Below, in pieces: positions 24,201 through 34,147 of a DNA stretch of 64,000 bases. The stretch's first letter is position 1; each line of letters begins with the position of its first letter. The notes below the pieces were generated by a model that was not told the DNA's origin, searched no databases, and saw only the letters and a list, made by a program, of their open reading frames with translations. Source of the stretch: Iris pallida (lineage: Eukaryota; Streptophyta; Magnoliopsida; Asparagales; Iridaceae); assembly GCA_029216955.1 (NCBI GenBank), contig JANAVB010005597.1, positions 47,349,108 to 47,413,107 on the forward strand, in the 5' to 3' direction. The position numbers were made by a program, and so were the translations under genes.

Positions 24201-24445
24201 GGTTTGGGCTCAGGCTCGAACTCGGGTCTGGGTCAGCAACCAAAAGCCCAATTTTATTATTTAAAAATAGTTTCAGCCCAAAATTAATAATATTAATAAT
24301 TATAACCTTACTAATAATAACAATATTAATACTTATAATTTATTTAACCAAAGTTTTATCAAATTAATTTTCCAAGGACAATCAAGATAAAATAAAAATG
24401 CATTTAAATTAATTATTCTAATTAATCAAGATTACGGGTTTCACA
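21224..24445. mobile_element. Solo LTR (3222 bp) inside the PMD-like gene
   Basis: It begins TGTCACGACCCGG and ends CGGGTTTCACA, and the ends are imperfectly inverted (TG...CA). It is flanked by a perfect 5-bp duplication TGTAT (21219-21223 and 24446-24450). Removing it plus one TGTAT restores the reading frame. No PBS, PPT or pol frame is present inside, so this is a single LTR left by recombination. The size suggests a large gypsy-type element. The interior holds a GC-rich stretch (about 23100-23900) whose Arg/Gly-rich frames are not credible genes, and AT-rich ends. Confidence 0.9.
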
Positions 24446-27079
24446 TGTATTCTCTATGCCTAATCCTTTATCCAGCACGGGTACAAAGATGCTTTACACA
24501 TATGCTCGCTTCTATGTTTCGTCGAGCACCTTCATGCCGAGTTTCCATCTGAAGACTTTTGTTGCGGAAGAAGACCCAGCAAAGAGGTCGAAGAAGAAAA
24601 CTGTTATTCAATAATTTCCTCCGGAACCTGAAGATGAGACAGCGGAGGTTGAGCCCCTATATGACTTATTTCAGGAGGGAAATTTTCCTGATGAAGTTCT
24701 TCCTCCCATATTTGTATCCCTTTCTAAGAGGAAGCGAAGCGATGAATCTGAGACAGTCTCCAAAAAGAGTACTAAGTCTCAGACATCTAAGAAGAAGAAG
24801 AAAGGGGTCTCAGTAACTGCCACTTCATCTTTAGGTGGCATCTCAGTTGACGAAGATGACGCCGCCGATAAAGACGAAGATACAGATGAAGACGACGCTC
24901 CTTTGATAACAAGAAGGTCGAGAGACAGGTATGTCAAGAAGACCGTCGACAAAATGAAGGGCAATGAACTCCTGGAAACGATTATGAGTGGAGGGGTCTT
25001 GCCAGAGATTAATGAAGCAGCTTCCACTGAGAAAACAGAATCTAATTACGTTCATCTTCCAGCAACTTCCGCTGAACAGACTGAGGTAGAGTCCACTCGA
25101 GCTCAGGAAACGACTGCTCCGACAATAAGTGGAGTAGCTACTGAACCCTCAGAGATGAGGATGATCCCTTTTGAACATGGGACTGAGGGCGTCATCCAGG
25201 CATTGGATGACCAGATTGAATATTCTGAAGAAGAACCAGCCCCGGCAGAAGTTATGGAACAATCGGAAGTTCCAGAAACTCAGGTTGAAGAAAATATTTC
25301 TTTGGCCAGAGGCGATGAAGACGTGCCAACGTCCGAGCTATCAGCTGCTGATGACCTGTTAAAGAATGTTTGTAAAGACATCATTCTTCGAACTGATATT
25401 CCAGAAAAGACTGAACCGGCAGTCAATACTGAGCTTGCTATCATTACTGTTCCTGAGATTCATCCATCTCAAGGAATAGATGAAGATGTGAACATCATGG
25501 ACTCCGAATCAGAGATTCATCCTGAAGCTGGGGATGAAAAAGAGTCTGAAGAAGAAGAAGAAGCTGAAGAAGGAGATGATTGGGATGCTGGCACTTCTAC
25601 TCATTATGACGAAGATAAAGTCAGAGGGAACAGAATGGAACTCAGCTCCGAACCTGCTCAATCTCCGGACAACGCTCTAGCACCCAGTAATTCTGGAGCT
25701 GGAAGCAGCCACATGAAGCAGGTGTCGGACACCATCATGGACCGGCTACGAGAAGACGCAAGACTCCCTCACCACATAGAATATGAACCTCAGCCTGGTA
25801 TGATTTTATTTCAGATTCTGTTTTTACTGTTTCTTTTTCTTTAGATGCTGATTATTTTTTCTTTGACTAATAGGAACTGTTGCAGCAATGAGTTCGACTC
25901 ATGCTCCACTTATCCAGACTGATGCTGATGAAGGAAGCTCACAATTGCCAACTTCTCCAGCAGCACATACTTCCGTTCCCAGGATAGAAAACGTTCAAGC
26001 TTCTTCTTCAATGATGACAGCGACTCCTGGGTTTGAGACTGGACTAGCAAGAACTCTGGGGATGTATTCAGATATTATCTATTCATATCTGGATACGTAC
26101 TCCAAGCGTTTCTTGAAAGACGAAGCTATGCCCTTCTCTGAGCTTCGAACTATGATTAATTTCCCGCTCATGGCGTTGCGACATGCTGGTTGCGAATCTC
26201 AGTGCATCTTCTTCGAACATCTCCTGGATGAGTTGGAAATAACTATCCGAAAATACTGGAAGACTAAGAAGGAAGACATTCATTCTTTAACGGTGGCTGA
26301 GATCAGTCAACTAGAGCATGAAGCCCAGTCCCAGCAAGCTACATTAGAAGCATTTTTTGCCTCTTCTTCTGAGAAATTAGTAAAAAAGGGTGAAGAAATA
26401 TTAGCTACTCGTCAGAGAGTAGAACTTCTGGAGAAAGATAAAGCATCCAAAGCTGAAGAGCTGAAGAAATTGAAAGAGGAGTTGGCTCGTCTTCAAGAGC
26501 GAATTGCTGTCATAGAAACAGAGCAAGCTGAGGTCATTGCTGCTTATATTTCTGAAGCCGAACGCTGTGAAACTCTTCAAAAGGAGCGAGAGCAGATGCA
26601 GACAGAACAAATTGAAGAAGTTAATCGTCTCCAATCTGCTATTATCATTTTTGATGAACAAAATATCGCTGTTGAAGCAGCAGAAAAAGTTCGAAAAGCT
26701 CATGAAGAGAAAATGAGTATTGTACTTGATCGTATTAAGGAGCTAATAACTCCTAATAAATAGATCTTATAATCAACATTTTGATTTTGAATAAAGACGA
26801 ATGAGAACCTTTGATCTGATTTTTGACTTTGTTGTTTTAATAATGAAGAAAATATATTCAGAGGTAAATAATACATGACACATTTCAATAGAATAGAATA
26901 TACAAATGAACTTTGTAATTCTATCAGAAGATATTAAACCAGAGATGATCTTAATTTAATACTGATTTAAAAAAATAGAATCCAGACATAAAAAATATCT
27001 TTGAACTCAATTTTTCATGATCTTTGGATTCGAGAATCAAAAGACTAGATGTCATTTTCATGAATATGATACTGACATG

Positions 27080-27340
27080 GATGATGAACGATGATGAATG
27101 TAATAAATGAACGGATGAATCGTCGGGCTTTAATGAACGGGCGAACCGTCGGATGAATGTGATAAATGAACGGATGAACCGTCAGGCATTAATGAACGGG
27201 CGAACCGTCAGATGAATGTGATAAATGAACGGATGAACCGTCGGGTGGATGTAATGAACGGACGAACCGTCAGAATAAATGTAATGAACGGACGAACCGT
27301 CAGGTGATAATGAACGGGTGAACCATCGAATGAATGTGTC
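27080..27340. repeat. Minisatellite upstream of the second antisense ORF
   Basis: Nine or so units of GAACGG(A/G)(T/C)GAACCGTC spaced by ATGAATGTGATAAAT-like or TAATGAAC-like spacers. Each core is an imperfect palindrome (ACGG...CCGT). It ends about 25 bp before a TATA-like box. Confidence 0.88.
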
Positions 27341-27366
27341 GCTTCATTATTTGAGAAACTTCTGTC

Positions 27367-27376
27367 TATAAATATA
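27367..27376 (+). promoter_or_regulatory. TATA-like box of the second antisense ORF
   Basis: TATAAATATA lies 55 bp before the ATG at 27422, directly after the minisatellite. Confidence 0.5.
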
Positions 27377-27421
27377 GCAAAAATCTGACAAGAACGAACA
27401 CTTCTACTCTTCAACATAAAA

Positions 27422-27745
27422 ATGTCGTCTGGAGAAGTATCTAAGAAGACTGAAATCGCCCCGAAGGCTCAAAAGAGCACTGAAGAACGCCCTGCCGATC
27501 TAGTTCAGCCGAAAGAGGCGGAAGTAGGCGAAGGTTTGTCTGCACCCCAGCCACCACGAGACACCCTGGACTTTCTGCTTGATCCAGGAAGGACTGAAGA
27601 AGAGAAAGCCATTTGGATGGCTGCTTGCAAATTCCTCGTGGGTTCCAGCAAAGAAGTTCTCAGCTCTTTTGCTGATCGCATTTTCGAGAAGGACGGCAGC
27701 GGTCCGCGTCCAAATGTAGAAAAAGATGATAGTGATCTTCCTTAA
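27422..27745 (+). CDS. Second antisense ORF of the Tat element, 107 aa, unknown
   Basis: Not recognised. The frame starts MSSGEVSKKTEIAPKAQ and is charged and Pro-rich in its first half. It then has a short helical stretch (EEKAIWMAACKFLVGSSKEV, then LSSFADRIF) and an acidic end. It lies between the PMD-like gene and the end of pol, on the opposite strand to pol. A TATA-like box precedes it and AATAAA follows at 27771. No signal peptide or membrane segment is seen. It could be a small accessory protein of the element or a leftover exon. Confidence 0.45.
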   Translation: MSSGEVSKKTEIAPKAQKSTEERPADLVQPKEAEVGEGLSAPQPPRDTLDFLLDPGRTEEEKAIWMAACKFLVGSSKEVLSSFADRIFEKDGSGPRPNVEKDDSDLP

Positions 27746-27907
27746 TATCATGTACTATCATCCATGATGAAATAAAATTTGAATTTTATTTATAGACTTG
27801 AACTTGTCTGATGATTTTACAAGCATTTATATTTATACATAATACTTTTTAAGGAATTTGCCATTAATAGGCATCATAGCAATTCGACCATCCAGTTCTG
27901 AGAGTTG

Positions 27908-30211
27908 CTAAGCTCCATTTGAGAAAACTTTACTCACAACATAGGGACCTTCCCACTTTGCGTCGAATTTGCCTTTTCTCATATGAGTCATAGTCATAGG
28001 ACGTCTGACTGTTAGAACAAGTTCTCCTTTTTGATATGCTCGAACTCTGACTTTCTTGTTAAAAGCTCTTGAGATTCTAGCTTGATAGAATTCAATATTC
28101 TGTTGAGCAGATAATCGCTTTTCATCCAGAGCTTCTAGTTCATGAAGTCGAAGACGGTCATTATTCTCGGTGGTAAGTTCATTAGCGATTGCTATCCTTA
28201 AAGAAGGAATTTGAATCTCAAATGGAAGAACAGCTTCGCATCCATACACCAGAGAGAAAGGTGTACATTTAGTAGCATTACGAACTGTAGTACGGTAAGC
28301 CCACAAACATTCACCAAGTTTCTCACTCCAATTACGTTTGTTAGTAGAGACAAACTTCTTTAAGAGTTTGATGATGGTCTTGTTGAAAGCTTCTGCTAAT
28401 CCGTTAGCTGCTGGATTATATGCGGTAGAAGCCATATTGTTGATCCGATGATCGTCGCAAAATCGAGTAAATTTTTGGCTGACGAATTGTGGTCCATTAT
28501 CATGAATAATGCGTCGAGGAACACCAAATCTGTAGATGACATGATGCTTGATAAAGTTGATGACATTAGAAGTCTTGACTTTAGATAAAGGAATAGTTTC
28601 GGCCCATTTGGAGAAATAATCGGTTATTGCGAGAATAAACCGATGACCTTTTGATGACGGCGGATTGATCGGACCGATAATGTCCATGCCCCAAGCTTCG
28701 AAGGGCCATGATGCTGCCGTTGGATATAGAAATTCTGAGGGTTGATGAATAAAATCCGCATGAATTTGACAAGCTTTACATTTTCTTGCATATTCGATGG
28801 CATCTGATACCATAGTGGGCCAATAATAACCCATACGTCGAATACGGTCTTGAAGTTTTGGTCCTGGCTGATGTGCTCCACAAATTCCATCATGTGCTTC
28901 ACGAATAATTTGTTGAGCCTCATTACCGGCAATACATCGAAGAAGTAAACCATCATAAGCTCGACGATATAAGGTTTTTATAGCATGATTGTAATAGAGT
29001 CTGAGTGATCGTCGTCTGATAGATGCTGCCTCACTCGAATTATCTGGAAGAATATTATACAATACAAAATCTAAGAAAGGAAGTCTCCAATTTTTATTCG
29101 TATTCTGAGTCTCAGCTGAATTACTGAAGATGAATTCCATGCTAGAATCAGATGAAGATGATAATGACTTACGACTTAATCCAAATCCTCTTGTTGCATT
29201 GACATCATGAGATGTTGATTCTTCAATGTCAACTGGAAGTCCTAGAGTTAGATTGTTTTCAAGATGAAATAATTCTCGATTGCAGACAACAATCATTTGT
29301 TGACGCCTAATTGGAATAGCTAACACCGCCGTAAGATTAGCAAGAGCATCAGCTTCTATGTTACATGCTCGTATAACATGCTCAATGAAGAACCCTTCAA
29401 ATGAAGAAGCCATAGATATAGCCGATCTATGATAAGGAACCAGATCTTGATGGTGAACTTCATAAGTGCCCCTTATCTGATTGACAATGAGTTTAGAGTC
29501 TCCATATGCCTCTAAATGTTGAATATTCAAATATTTAGCGAACTGAAGACCAATGAGTAATGCATTATACTCAGCAACGTTGTTTGAACATGGTTGATTG
29601 AGAGAATAAGCTCTTTGGATAGCAAGACCTTCTGGTGATACCAGAACAATTCCAACTCCAGCAACAATGTCACCATTAGGACTTATTCTTGAAGCTTCGT
29701 CAAAGAATAGACGCCAAGTAGAATCTTCTTCATCAATTTGATTTGAGTCTAGGACTTCATCTGAAATTTCATCGTAGAGTTTTGAATTCTCTGGAATTGA
29801 ATGAGCAGCCAGAAAATCAGCTAAAGCATGTCCTTTGAATGATTTCTGAGGAATATAATGCATGTCATACTGAGCAAGTAAGATTCCCCAGTTAGCCAAA
29901 CGAGAATTTAAAACACTTGTTTTCTTCATCATAACTCGTATGGGATTGATCCTGGAAATGACATGAATGGTCTGGCCAATGATATAATGTCGTATCTTTT
30001 GGACAGCGAACATCAAGGCTAGACATTCTTTTTCGACCGGTGAATATCGAGGTTCAGCTCCGGTCATAGTACGACTGAGATAGTAAATGGCTTGTTCATG
30101 ACCATTTTTATTCTTTTGAGCGAGCAATGCACCCAATGAATGACTCATTGCTCGGGTATATAAGAGGAACGATATTCCTGAGACAGGAGGTACCAATACT
30201 GGAGGGCTCAT
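27908..30211 (-). CDS. pol: Tat pol part 2: RNase H, second RNase H and integrase
   Basis: The first RNase H (ISFLLYTRAMSHSLGALLAQ, PVEKECLALMFAVQKIRHY) degrades the RNA of the hybrid. A second RNase H follows (WRLFFDEASR, NNVAEYNALLIGLQFA, YGDSKLIVNQI, NIEADALANL); this extra domain is the Tat hallmark. Integrase has an HHCC finger (REAHDGICGAHQ, CKACQIH) and the catalytic D, D, E in WGMDIIGP, IHDNGPQF and NGLAEAFNK. A C-terminal tail (ARISRAFNKKVRVRAYQKGE) follows. The frame is open for 767 codons. The listed start is simply the first Met after an in-frame TAA at 30218-30220; without that stop it would be continuous with RT. It appears well preserved. Confidence 0.93.
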   Translation of the reverse strand: MSPPVLVPPVSGISFLLYTRAMSHSLGALLAQKNKNGHEQAIYYLSRTMTGAEPRYSPVEKECLALMFAVQKIRHYIIGQTIHVISRINPIRVMMKKTSVLNSRLANWGILLAQYDMHYIPQKSFKGHALADFLAAHSIPENSKLYDEISDEVLDSNQIDEEDSTWRLFFDEASRISPNGDIVAGVGIVLVSPEGLAIQRAYSLNQPCSNNVAEYNALLIGLQFAKYLNIQHLEAYGDSKLIVNQIRGTYEVHHQDLVPYHRSAISMASSFEGFFIEHVIRACNIEADALANLTAVLAIPIRRQQMIVVCNRELFHLENNLTLGLPVDIEESTSHDVNATRGFGLSRKSLSSSSDSSMEFIFSNSAETQNTNKNWRLPFLDFVLYNILPDNSSEAASIRRRSLRLYYNHAIKTLYRRAYDGLLLRCIAGNEAQQIIREAHDGICGAHQPGPKLQDRIRRMGYYWPTMVSDAIEYARKCKACQIHADFIHQPSEFLYPTAASWPFEAWGMDIIGPINPPSSKGHRFILAITDYFSKWAETIPLSKVKTSNVINFIKHHVIYRFGVPRRIIHDNGPQFVSQKFTRFCDDHRINNMASTAYNPAANGLAEAFNKTIIKLLKKFVSTNKRNWSEKLGECLWAYRTTVRNATKCTPFSLVYGCEAVLPFEIQIPSLRIAIANELTTENNDRLRLHELEALDEKRLSAQQNIEFYQARISRAFNKKVRVRAYQKGELVLTVRRPMTMTHMRKGKFDAKWEGPYVVSKVFSNGA

Positions 30212-30217
30212 CAGATA

Positions 30218-31600
30218 TTATTTTATATCGTCGAATGCTTTCTGACTTTCATCATTCCAGACAAAAGAAACACCTTTCTTCATAAGTTTATTGAATGGTC
30301 TGCAACGTCCTGAAAGATTAGAGATGAATCTCCTGATATAAGCGATCCTTCCTTGAAATCCTCGTAGCTCTTTTAACGTGCGTGGAGGACGCATCTCTTG
30401 GATGGCTTTGATCTTCTCGGGATCCACGTGTATACCTTTCGAGGTAATGACGAAGCCGAGAAATTTGCCACTAGAGACGCCTAAGAAGGACTTAGTAGGG
30501 TTCATCTTCAATTGATGCTTACGCATTAAATCAAAAATAGTCTTCAAATCTTGGATGTGATCCTCTTTTTGTCGACTTTTGACTGCAATATCATCAACAT
30601 AGCATTCGACTGTTTTCCGCAAATGTTCACGGAATATAGTGCTCATGGCTCGTTGATAAGTTGCTCCTGCATTCTTGAGACCGAATGGCATCACTGTATA
30701 ACAGTATGTACCAATCGGCATTCTGAAGGAAGTGTGTTTCTCATTATCTGGAAACATTTTAATCTGATTGTACCCAGAATACCCGTCCATGAATGACATT
30801 CGTTCAAACCCACATGTGTTATCGATCATAACATCAGTAATTGGTAGAGGGAATTCGTCTTTAGGATATGCCGCATTGAGATCGTGGAAGTCTATGCATA
30901 CTCTGATCTTGCCAGTCTTTTTAAGAACAGGAACTATATTAGCCACCCAATCGGGATGTTGTTCCTCTCTAATAAACCCAGAAGCCATGAGTTTATTCAC
31001 TTCAGCTTCAATTGCATCCATAATGTCTGGACGAAATCGTCGCTGTTGTTGCTTGACCGATTTAGCATTTGGCATGATGTTGAGTTTGTGAGTTGCTATC
31101 TGTGGATCAAGTCCTGGCATATCTTCATAACTCCAAGCGAAGACATCGATGTATTCATGAATAAGTTTGATCATGTCTTGCTTATCAGTTTCTGAAAGAC
31201 TTTCACTGATGAATATTGGTTTGGGGGATCCCTCTTCACCAACATCTATTTGAACAAGTTTGTCTTCAGTCGGAGGTTCTTTTTGCTCGAATCGGAACTC
31301 CCATTGATTATCTAACCTTTGGGCCCATTGTTCTGATTCAGGTGAGATTTCAAACTCGTCTTTGTTTTCATCATTTTCTTCAGAACTGTCAATGGAGACC
31401 ATGTTGGAAGACAAAATGTTGTAGTGGAAGTCACCGATACTTGTATCAGAATCCCAAGAGGTAGTACTAGAAGAATCAGATCTCTTATCTTCGTCAGATT
31501 TGGGATCTTCATGGATAGTATTGATAAAAGGAGTAGAAGCAATATAACATAATCCGTATTTTGTCCTCCCATATTTCAGAGAAGGAATCCGAACAGGCAT
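30218..31600 (-). CDS. pol: Tat pol part 1: reverse transcriptase
   Basis: An acidic N-terminal linker precedes the RT core: GFIREEQHPDWVANIVPVLK, RVCIDFHDLNAAYPKDEFPL, MPFGLKNAGATYQRAM and the catalytic YVDDIAVKS. FLGFVITSKGIHVDPEKIKAI follows, and then the connection domain. The order and motifs are those of Ty3/gypsy RT. It ends at a TAA (30218-30220) that lies inside the expected polyprotein, since the next codons continue into RNase H in the same frame. This is either a single nonsense mutation or a readthrough point; mutation seems likelier because Tat pol is usually one frame here. Confidence 0.93.
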   Translation of the reverse strand: MPVRIPSLKYGRTKYGLCYIASTPFINTIHEDPKSDEDKRSDSSSTTSWDSDTSIGDFHYNILSSNMVSIDSSEENDENKDEFEISPESEQWAQRLDNQWEFRFEQKEPPTEDKLVQIDVGEEGSPKPIFISESLSETDKQDMIKLIHEYIDVFAWSYEDMPGLDPQIATHKLNIMPNAKSVKQQQRRFRPDIMDAIEAEVNKLMASGFIREEQHPDWVANIVPVLKKTGKIRVCIDFHDLNAAYPKDEFPLPITDVMIDNTCGFERMSFMDGYSGYNQIKMFPDNEKHTSFRMPIGTYCYTVMPFGLKNAGATYQRAMSTIFREHLRKTVECYVDDIAVKSRQKEDHIQDLKTIFDLMRKHQLKMNPTKSFLGVSSGKFLGFVITSKGIHVDPEKIKAIQEMRPPRTLKELRGFQGRIAYIRRFISNLSGRCRPFNKLMKKGVSFVWNDESQKAFDDIK

Positions 31601-31732
31601 TTTTTTTCTTTTCCATTATTAAGGCCAGTTCTGAAGTCATAGCCCATATTTTTAATGATGTCTTTAGATTGCTGACTATATCGACGTAGTTGTAATCTTC
31701 CAGTATCATCGTTTTTGTCATCATCTTCTAAA

Positions 31733-33790
31733 TCAGAAGGATTCTGGGGCCCCTTTATAGAAGAATATTAGAATGTCTCCTGGCTTTCTACTAGAAACCA
31801 GAAAGTATGAAGTTTGTACTGATTCTAGGGATACGTCTGTATGAAAAGTCTGTACAACTCCTATGGTTATTGTTCTCAAGTCATCTAACAAATGCAAATA
31901 ACTATGAACATGATTACACACATCAATATACTGCAAAGATTGAGACTTTTTATTAAATTTAAAAGCAGTAGTATTTACATTAGGAGAAGGCTGAGCCTTA
32001 GAAATTTTAGCCAAATCAATGACTAAAGGGGGAGAAGAAGAATTAGAAGGAGTTTTGTTTCGATTAAGATCGATAACAAATGGCTCAGAAGAGGTGAGCT
32101 CCCTTGAAGCCTGAGATGGAAGAGTAGTCCGCCCTCCAACAGGGATTACCAGAGTATCTTGTTTTATATGTGAAGATACAGGAACTATAGTACGCCCACT
32201 GACAGGAATGATCAGTGTATCTTGAGTAGACGACTGAGGTAATAGAGAGATCCGTCCGCTCACTGGAATAATGAAAGAACTTTCTTCAGAAGATTTAGGA
32301 GATTGTTGCTGAGTAGTTCGACCTTTAACAGGAATTATCAAGGTCTCACTTTGCGGATCCTCTTTCTCCATAGCTTGTATCACCCTTGTATACTCTTCTT
32401 TGTACATCCGGGAATCATTGAAATAAGCTTCAACCCCATGGAAAGGATTTATATCAGCAACTTCTTTTTGTACTCTTCCATTGCTGTCAATGTATTTAAA
32501 ACACTGATGAAGAGTAGAAGGCACCACATTATTTTCATGAAGAAATGGTCTTCCCAGAAGAAGATTATAAGATCCCACGATCTCGATCACATAGAAAGTG
32601 ACTTTGGATCTGAAATCGCCTATCTGAAGTTTCAGATGAATCTTTCCCAAAGGCTCGCTTCGGCTTTGATTGAATCCCAGGATAGTAGTAACCGTCTTGG
32701 AAAGCTTGTGAAGAGGGATTTTTAGTTCATCCAACAGACTTTTTGGCATTATACTTATAGCAGACCCTGGATCAATGAAGATACGATCTATCTTCATCGT
32801 ATCGATATAACCGGTGTAGTAGAGAGGCCAATCAAGTCGATTATCCTCCAGTAGCATGTCGTCTTGTGTAAAGGTGATATTTGGGATAATCTCCAATACA
32901 CTGTTGCAATGTAAGCAAGTGGCAGGTTCTTCATCTGGCTTCTTTAATTGTGCAAGACAAGAGTCAGCCTGTAGAAGTGCCTCACTTAACGTCTCCCGAG
33001 TTTCTTTAGAAAGACGTAGAAGTTCAAAAAGAGACATTCTAGCTGGAGTATTAGCAAGTTGGGCTAGAATGTCAAAGTTATAAGGCTTCTGAAGCCCAAG
33101 AGGAGGGGACTTCTTGATTGGCTTATCAAATCGAGCCTGTTGTTTGCCTTTCTCAAGAGCTGTAGGCTTGGAAGGAGTAGGTACAACCGGTGCAGTTGAA
33201 GGAACAGGTGCTGTGGATGATTCTTCCTCAATAGGAACATCAGGAGCATCTTTGTCAGCAGGAGGGATATCAGGAGTATCTTCAGGACTCTTGGAATAAT
33301 CCTTTAGATAAGGTTTTCCTGTTCTAATAGCACCAGCAAGTGCTTCTTTCTTATCTTTTGATTCTGTGTCGGGAGTAGATCCGAAAGAAGTCATATGACA
33401 TGACTTAGTTTTCCCAGCCTTCTTAGATTTTCGGGAAGTAGTCTTTTGAAGAGGAGGAGATTCAAAATCTGCTACCAGATCAGGATGAATCCATATGATT
33501 TCTCCTGTTTCCATAGTGATTGGTATTAATCCTTCAGACTGTGGAGGAGGAATATTCACTATTTCAAGAGTTGCCTTGGGAATAGGAACGATCCCACTTT
33601 CAAGGAGTTGAGGAGGGAAATCTCTGAATTGCATAGAGATGACATTGGAGGTGACGGTCTTATCTTTCGGAGTAAGAGTGATAGCTCCAGACTTAATCAT
33701 TTTCTGGATCTTTCCTTTCAGTACATAACATGTACGAACTGTGTGACCCAATATTCTGTGGTATGGACAGTATTTAGGATGATTCGTCTT
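31733..33790 (-). CDS. Tat gag C-terminus and aspartic protease region
   Basis: Starts with a CPYHRILGHTVRTC zinc-finger-like motif at about 33728-33775, common at the gag/pol join of Tat elements. A Pro/Ser-rich linker follows. The protease core is YIDTMKIDRIFIDPGSA then ISIMPKSLL, with the catalytic Asp in D-P-G where many relatives have D-G-G or D-T-G. YNLLLGRPFLHENNVVPSTL follows. The C-terminal part holds five or so repeats of IPVSGRT/IPVGGRT (about 32100-32340) of unknown role. A stop at 31733-31735 and a frame change to the RT frame follow; ribosomal shift or mutation cannot be told apart here. Confidence 0.85.
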   Translation of the reverse strand, partial: KTNHPKYCPYHRILGHTVRTCYVLKGKIQKMIKSGAITLTPKDKTVTSNVISMQFRDFPPQLLESGIVPIPKATLEIVNIPPPQSEGLIPITMETGEIIWIHPDLVADFESPPLQKTTSRKSKKAGKTKSCHMTSFGSTPDTESKDKKEALAGAIRTGKPYLKDYSKSPEDTPDIPPADKDAPDVPIEEESSTAPVPSTAPVVPTPSKPTALEKGKQQARFDKPIKKSPPLGLQKPYNFDILAQLANTPARMSLFELLRLSKETRETLSEALLQADSCLAQLKKPDEEPATCLHCNSVLEIIPNITFTQDDMLLEDNRLDWPLYYTGYIDTMKIDRIFIDPGSAISIMPKSLLDELKIPLHKLSKTVTTILGFNQSRSEPLGKIHLKLQIGDFRSKVTFYVIEIVGSYNLLLGRPFLHENNVVPSTLHQCFKYIDSNGRVQKEVADINPFHGVEAYFNDSRMYKEEYTRVIQAMEKEDPQSETLIIPVKGRTTQQQSPKSSEESSFIIPVSGRISLLPQSSTQDTLIIPVSGRTIVPVSSHIKQDTLVIPVGGRTTLPSQASRELTSSEPFVIDLNRNKTPSNSSSPPLVIDLAKISKAQPSPNVNTTAFKFNKKSQSLQYIDVCNHVHSYLHLLDDLRTITIGVVQTFHTDVSLESVQTSYFLVSSRKPGDILIFFYKGAPESF

Positions 33791-34147
33791 ACCAGCTTCA
33801 TCAGGTTTCTTGATTTCAGGTAATTATATTTTATTACCTTTCAGCAGACATTCAAAGATACCAAGGACATCATCGTCATCAAAAGAGTATTCTTCTTTGG
33901 GGCGAGGTGTTCTTGGTTGTTGAGTCGTAGAGGCATGAAGAGTTTGAACAGTTGATGCATCTTTACTTTGAAGATTAACTTCAAGGGTTTCTTTTCCCTT
34001 GCGAGTATTGGATTTAGCATTATTGTTAGTACTTTGACCTGTTTCTTTGGGAGTCATCTGCACTCCTAAACCTTTGAAGGTTTCAGCACTAATTTCTGCG
34101 GCCTTGGCACTAACTATGAAGGAAGGCCAATCTTAAAATTGAGTAGA
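33791..34147 (-). pseudogene. Tat gag, broken middle segment
   Basis: The frame VQMTPKETGQSTNNN...EYSFDDDDVLGIFE (33824-34063) belongs to gag but is separated by frame shifts near 34140-34190 and by a stop at 33824. It links the capsid part to the zinc-finger part. Confidence 0.65.

Larger units (their letters stand above)
18492..26763 (+). pseudogene. Plant-mobile-domain-like protein gene carried antisense in the Tat element, interrupted
   Basis: Exons are 18492-18603, 19256-21223 joined to 24451-25797 after removing the solo LTR, and 25874-26763. Introns 18604-19255 and 25798-25873 have GT...AG ends and keep frame. The product would be about 1438 residues. It has a basic start (MAPKKTDAQAKGKAP). 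A region of about 600 residues resembles the plant mobile domain, or aminotransferase-like PMD (LVYWALEQFKSEL; MTPKGEMGFALHEMEYISHL). A long acidic Ser/Glu-rich middle and a C-terminal coiled coil (about 26300-26750, ELKKLKEELARLQERIA) follow. Defects are TAG at 19549-19551, TAA at 24612-24614 and the solo LTR. AATAAA lies at 26790. PMD proteins include Arabidopsis MAIN/MAIL1 and many transposon-borne members. The role here is unknown. Confidence 0.75.

Noticed and set aside
24779..25055. Minus-strand Ser-rich ORFs
   Set aside because: Antisense of the acidic Glu/Asp-rich stretch of the PMD-like gene.
27080..27340. CRISPR-like spaced repeats
   Set aside because: Spacers are near-identical and short; this is a plant minisatellite, and the sequence is eukaryotic.
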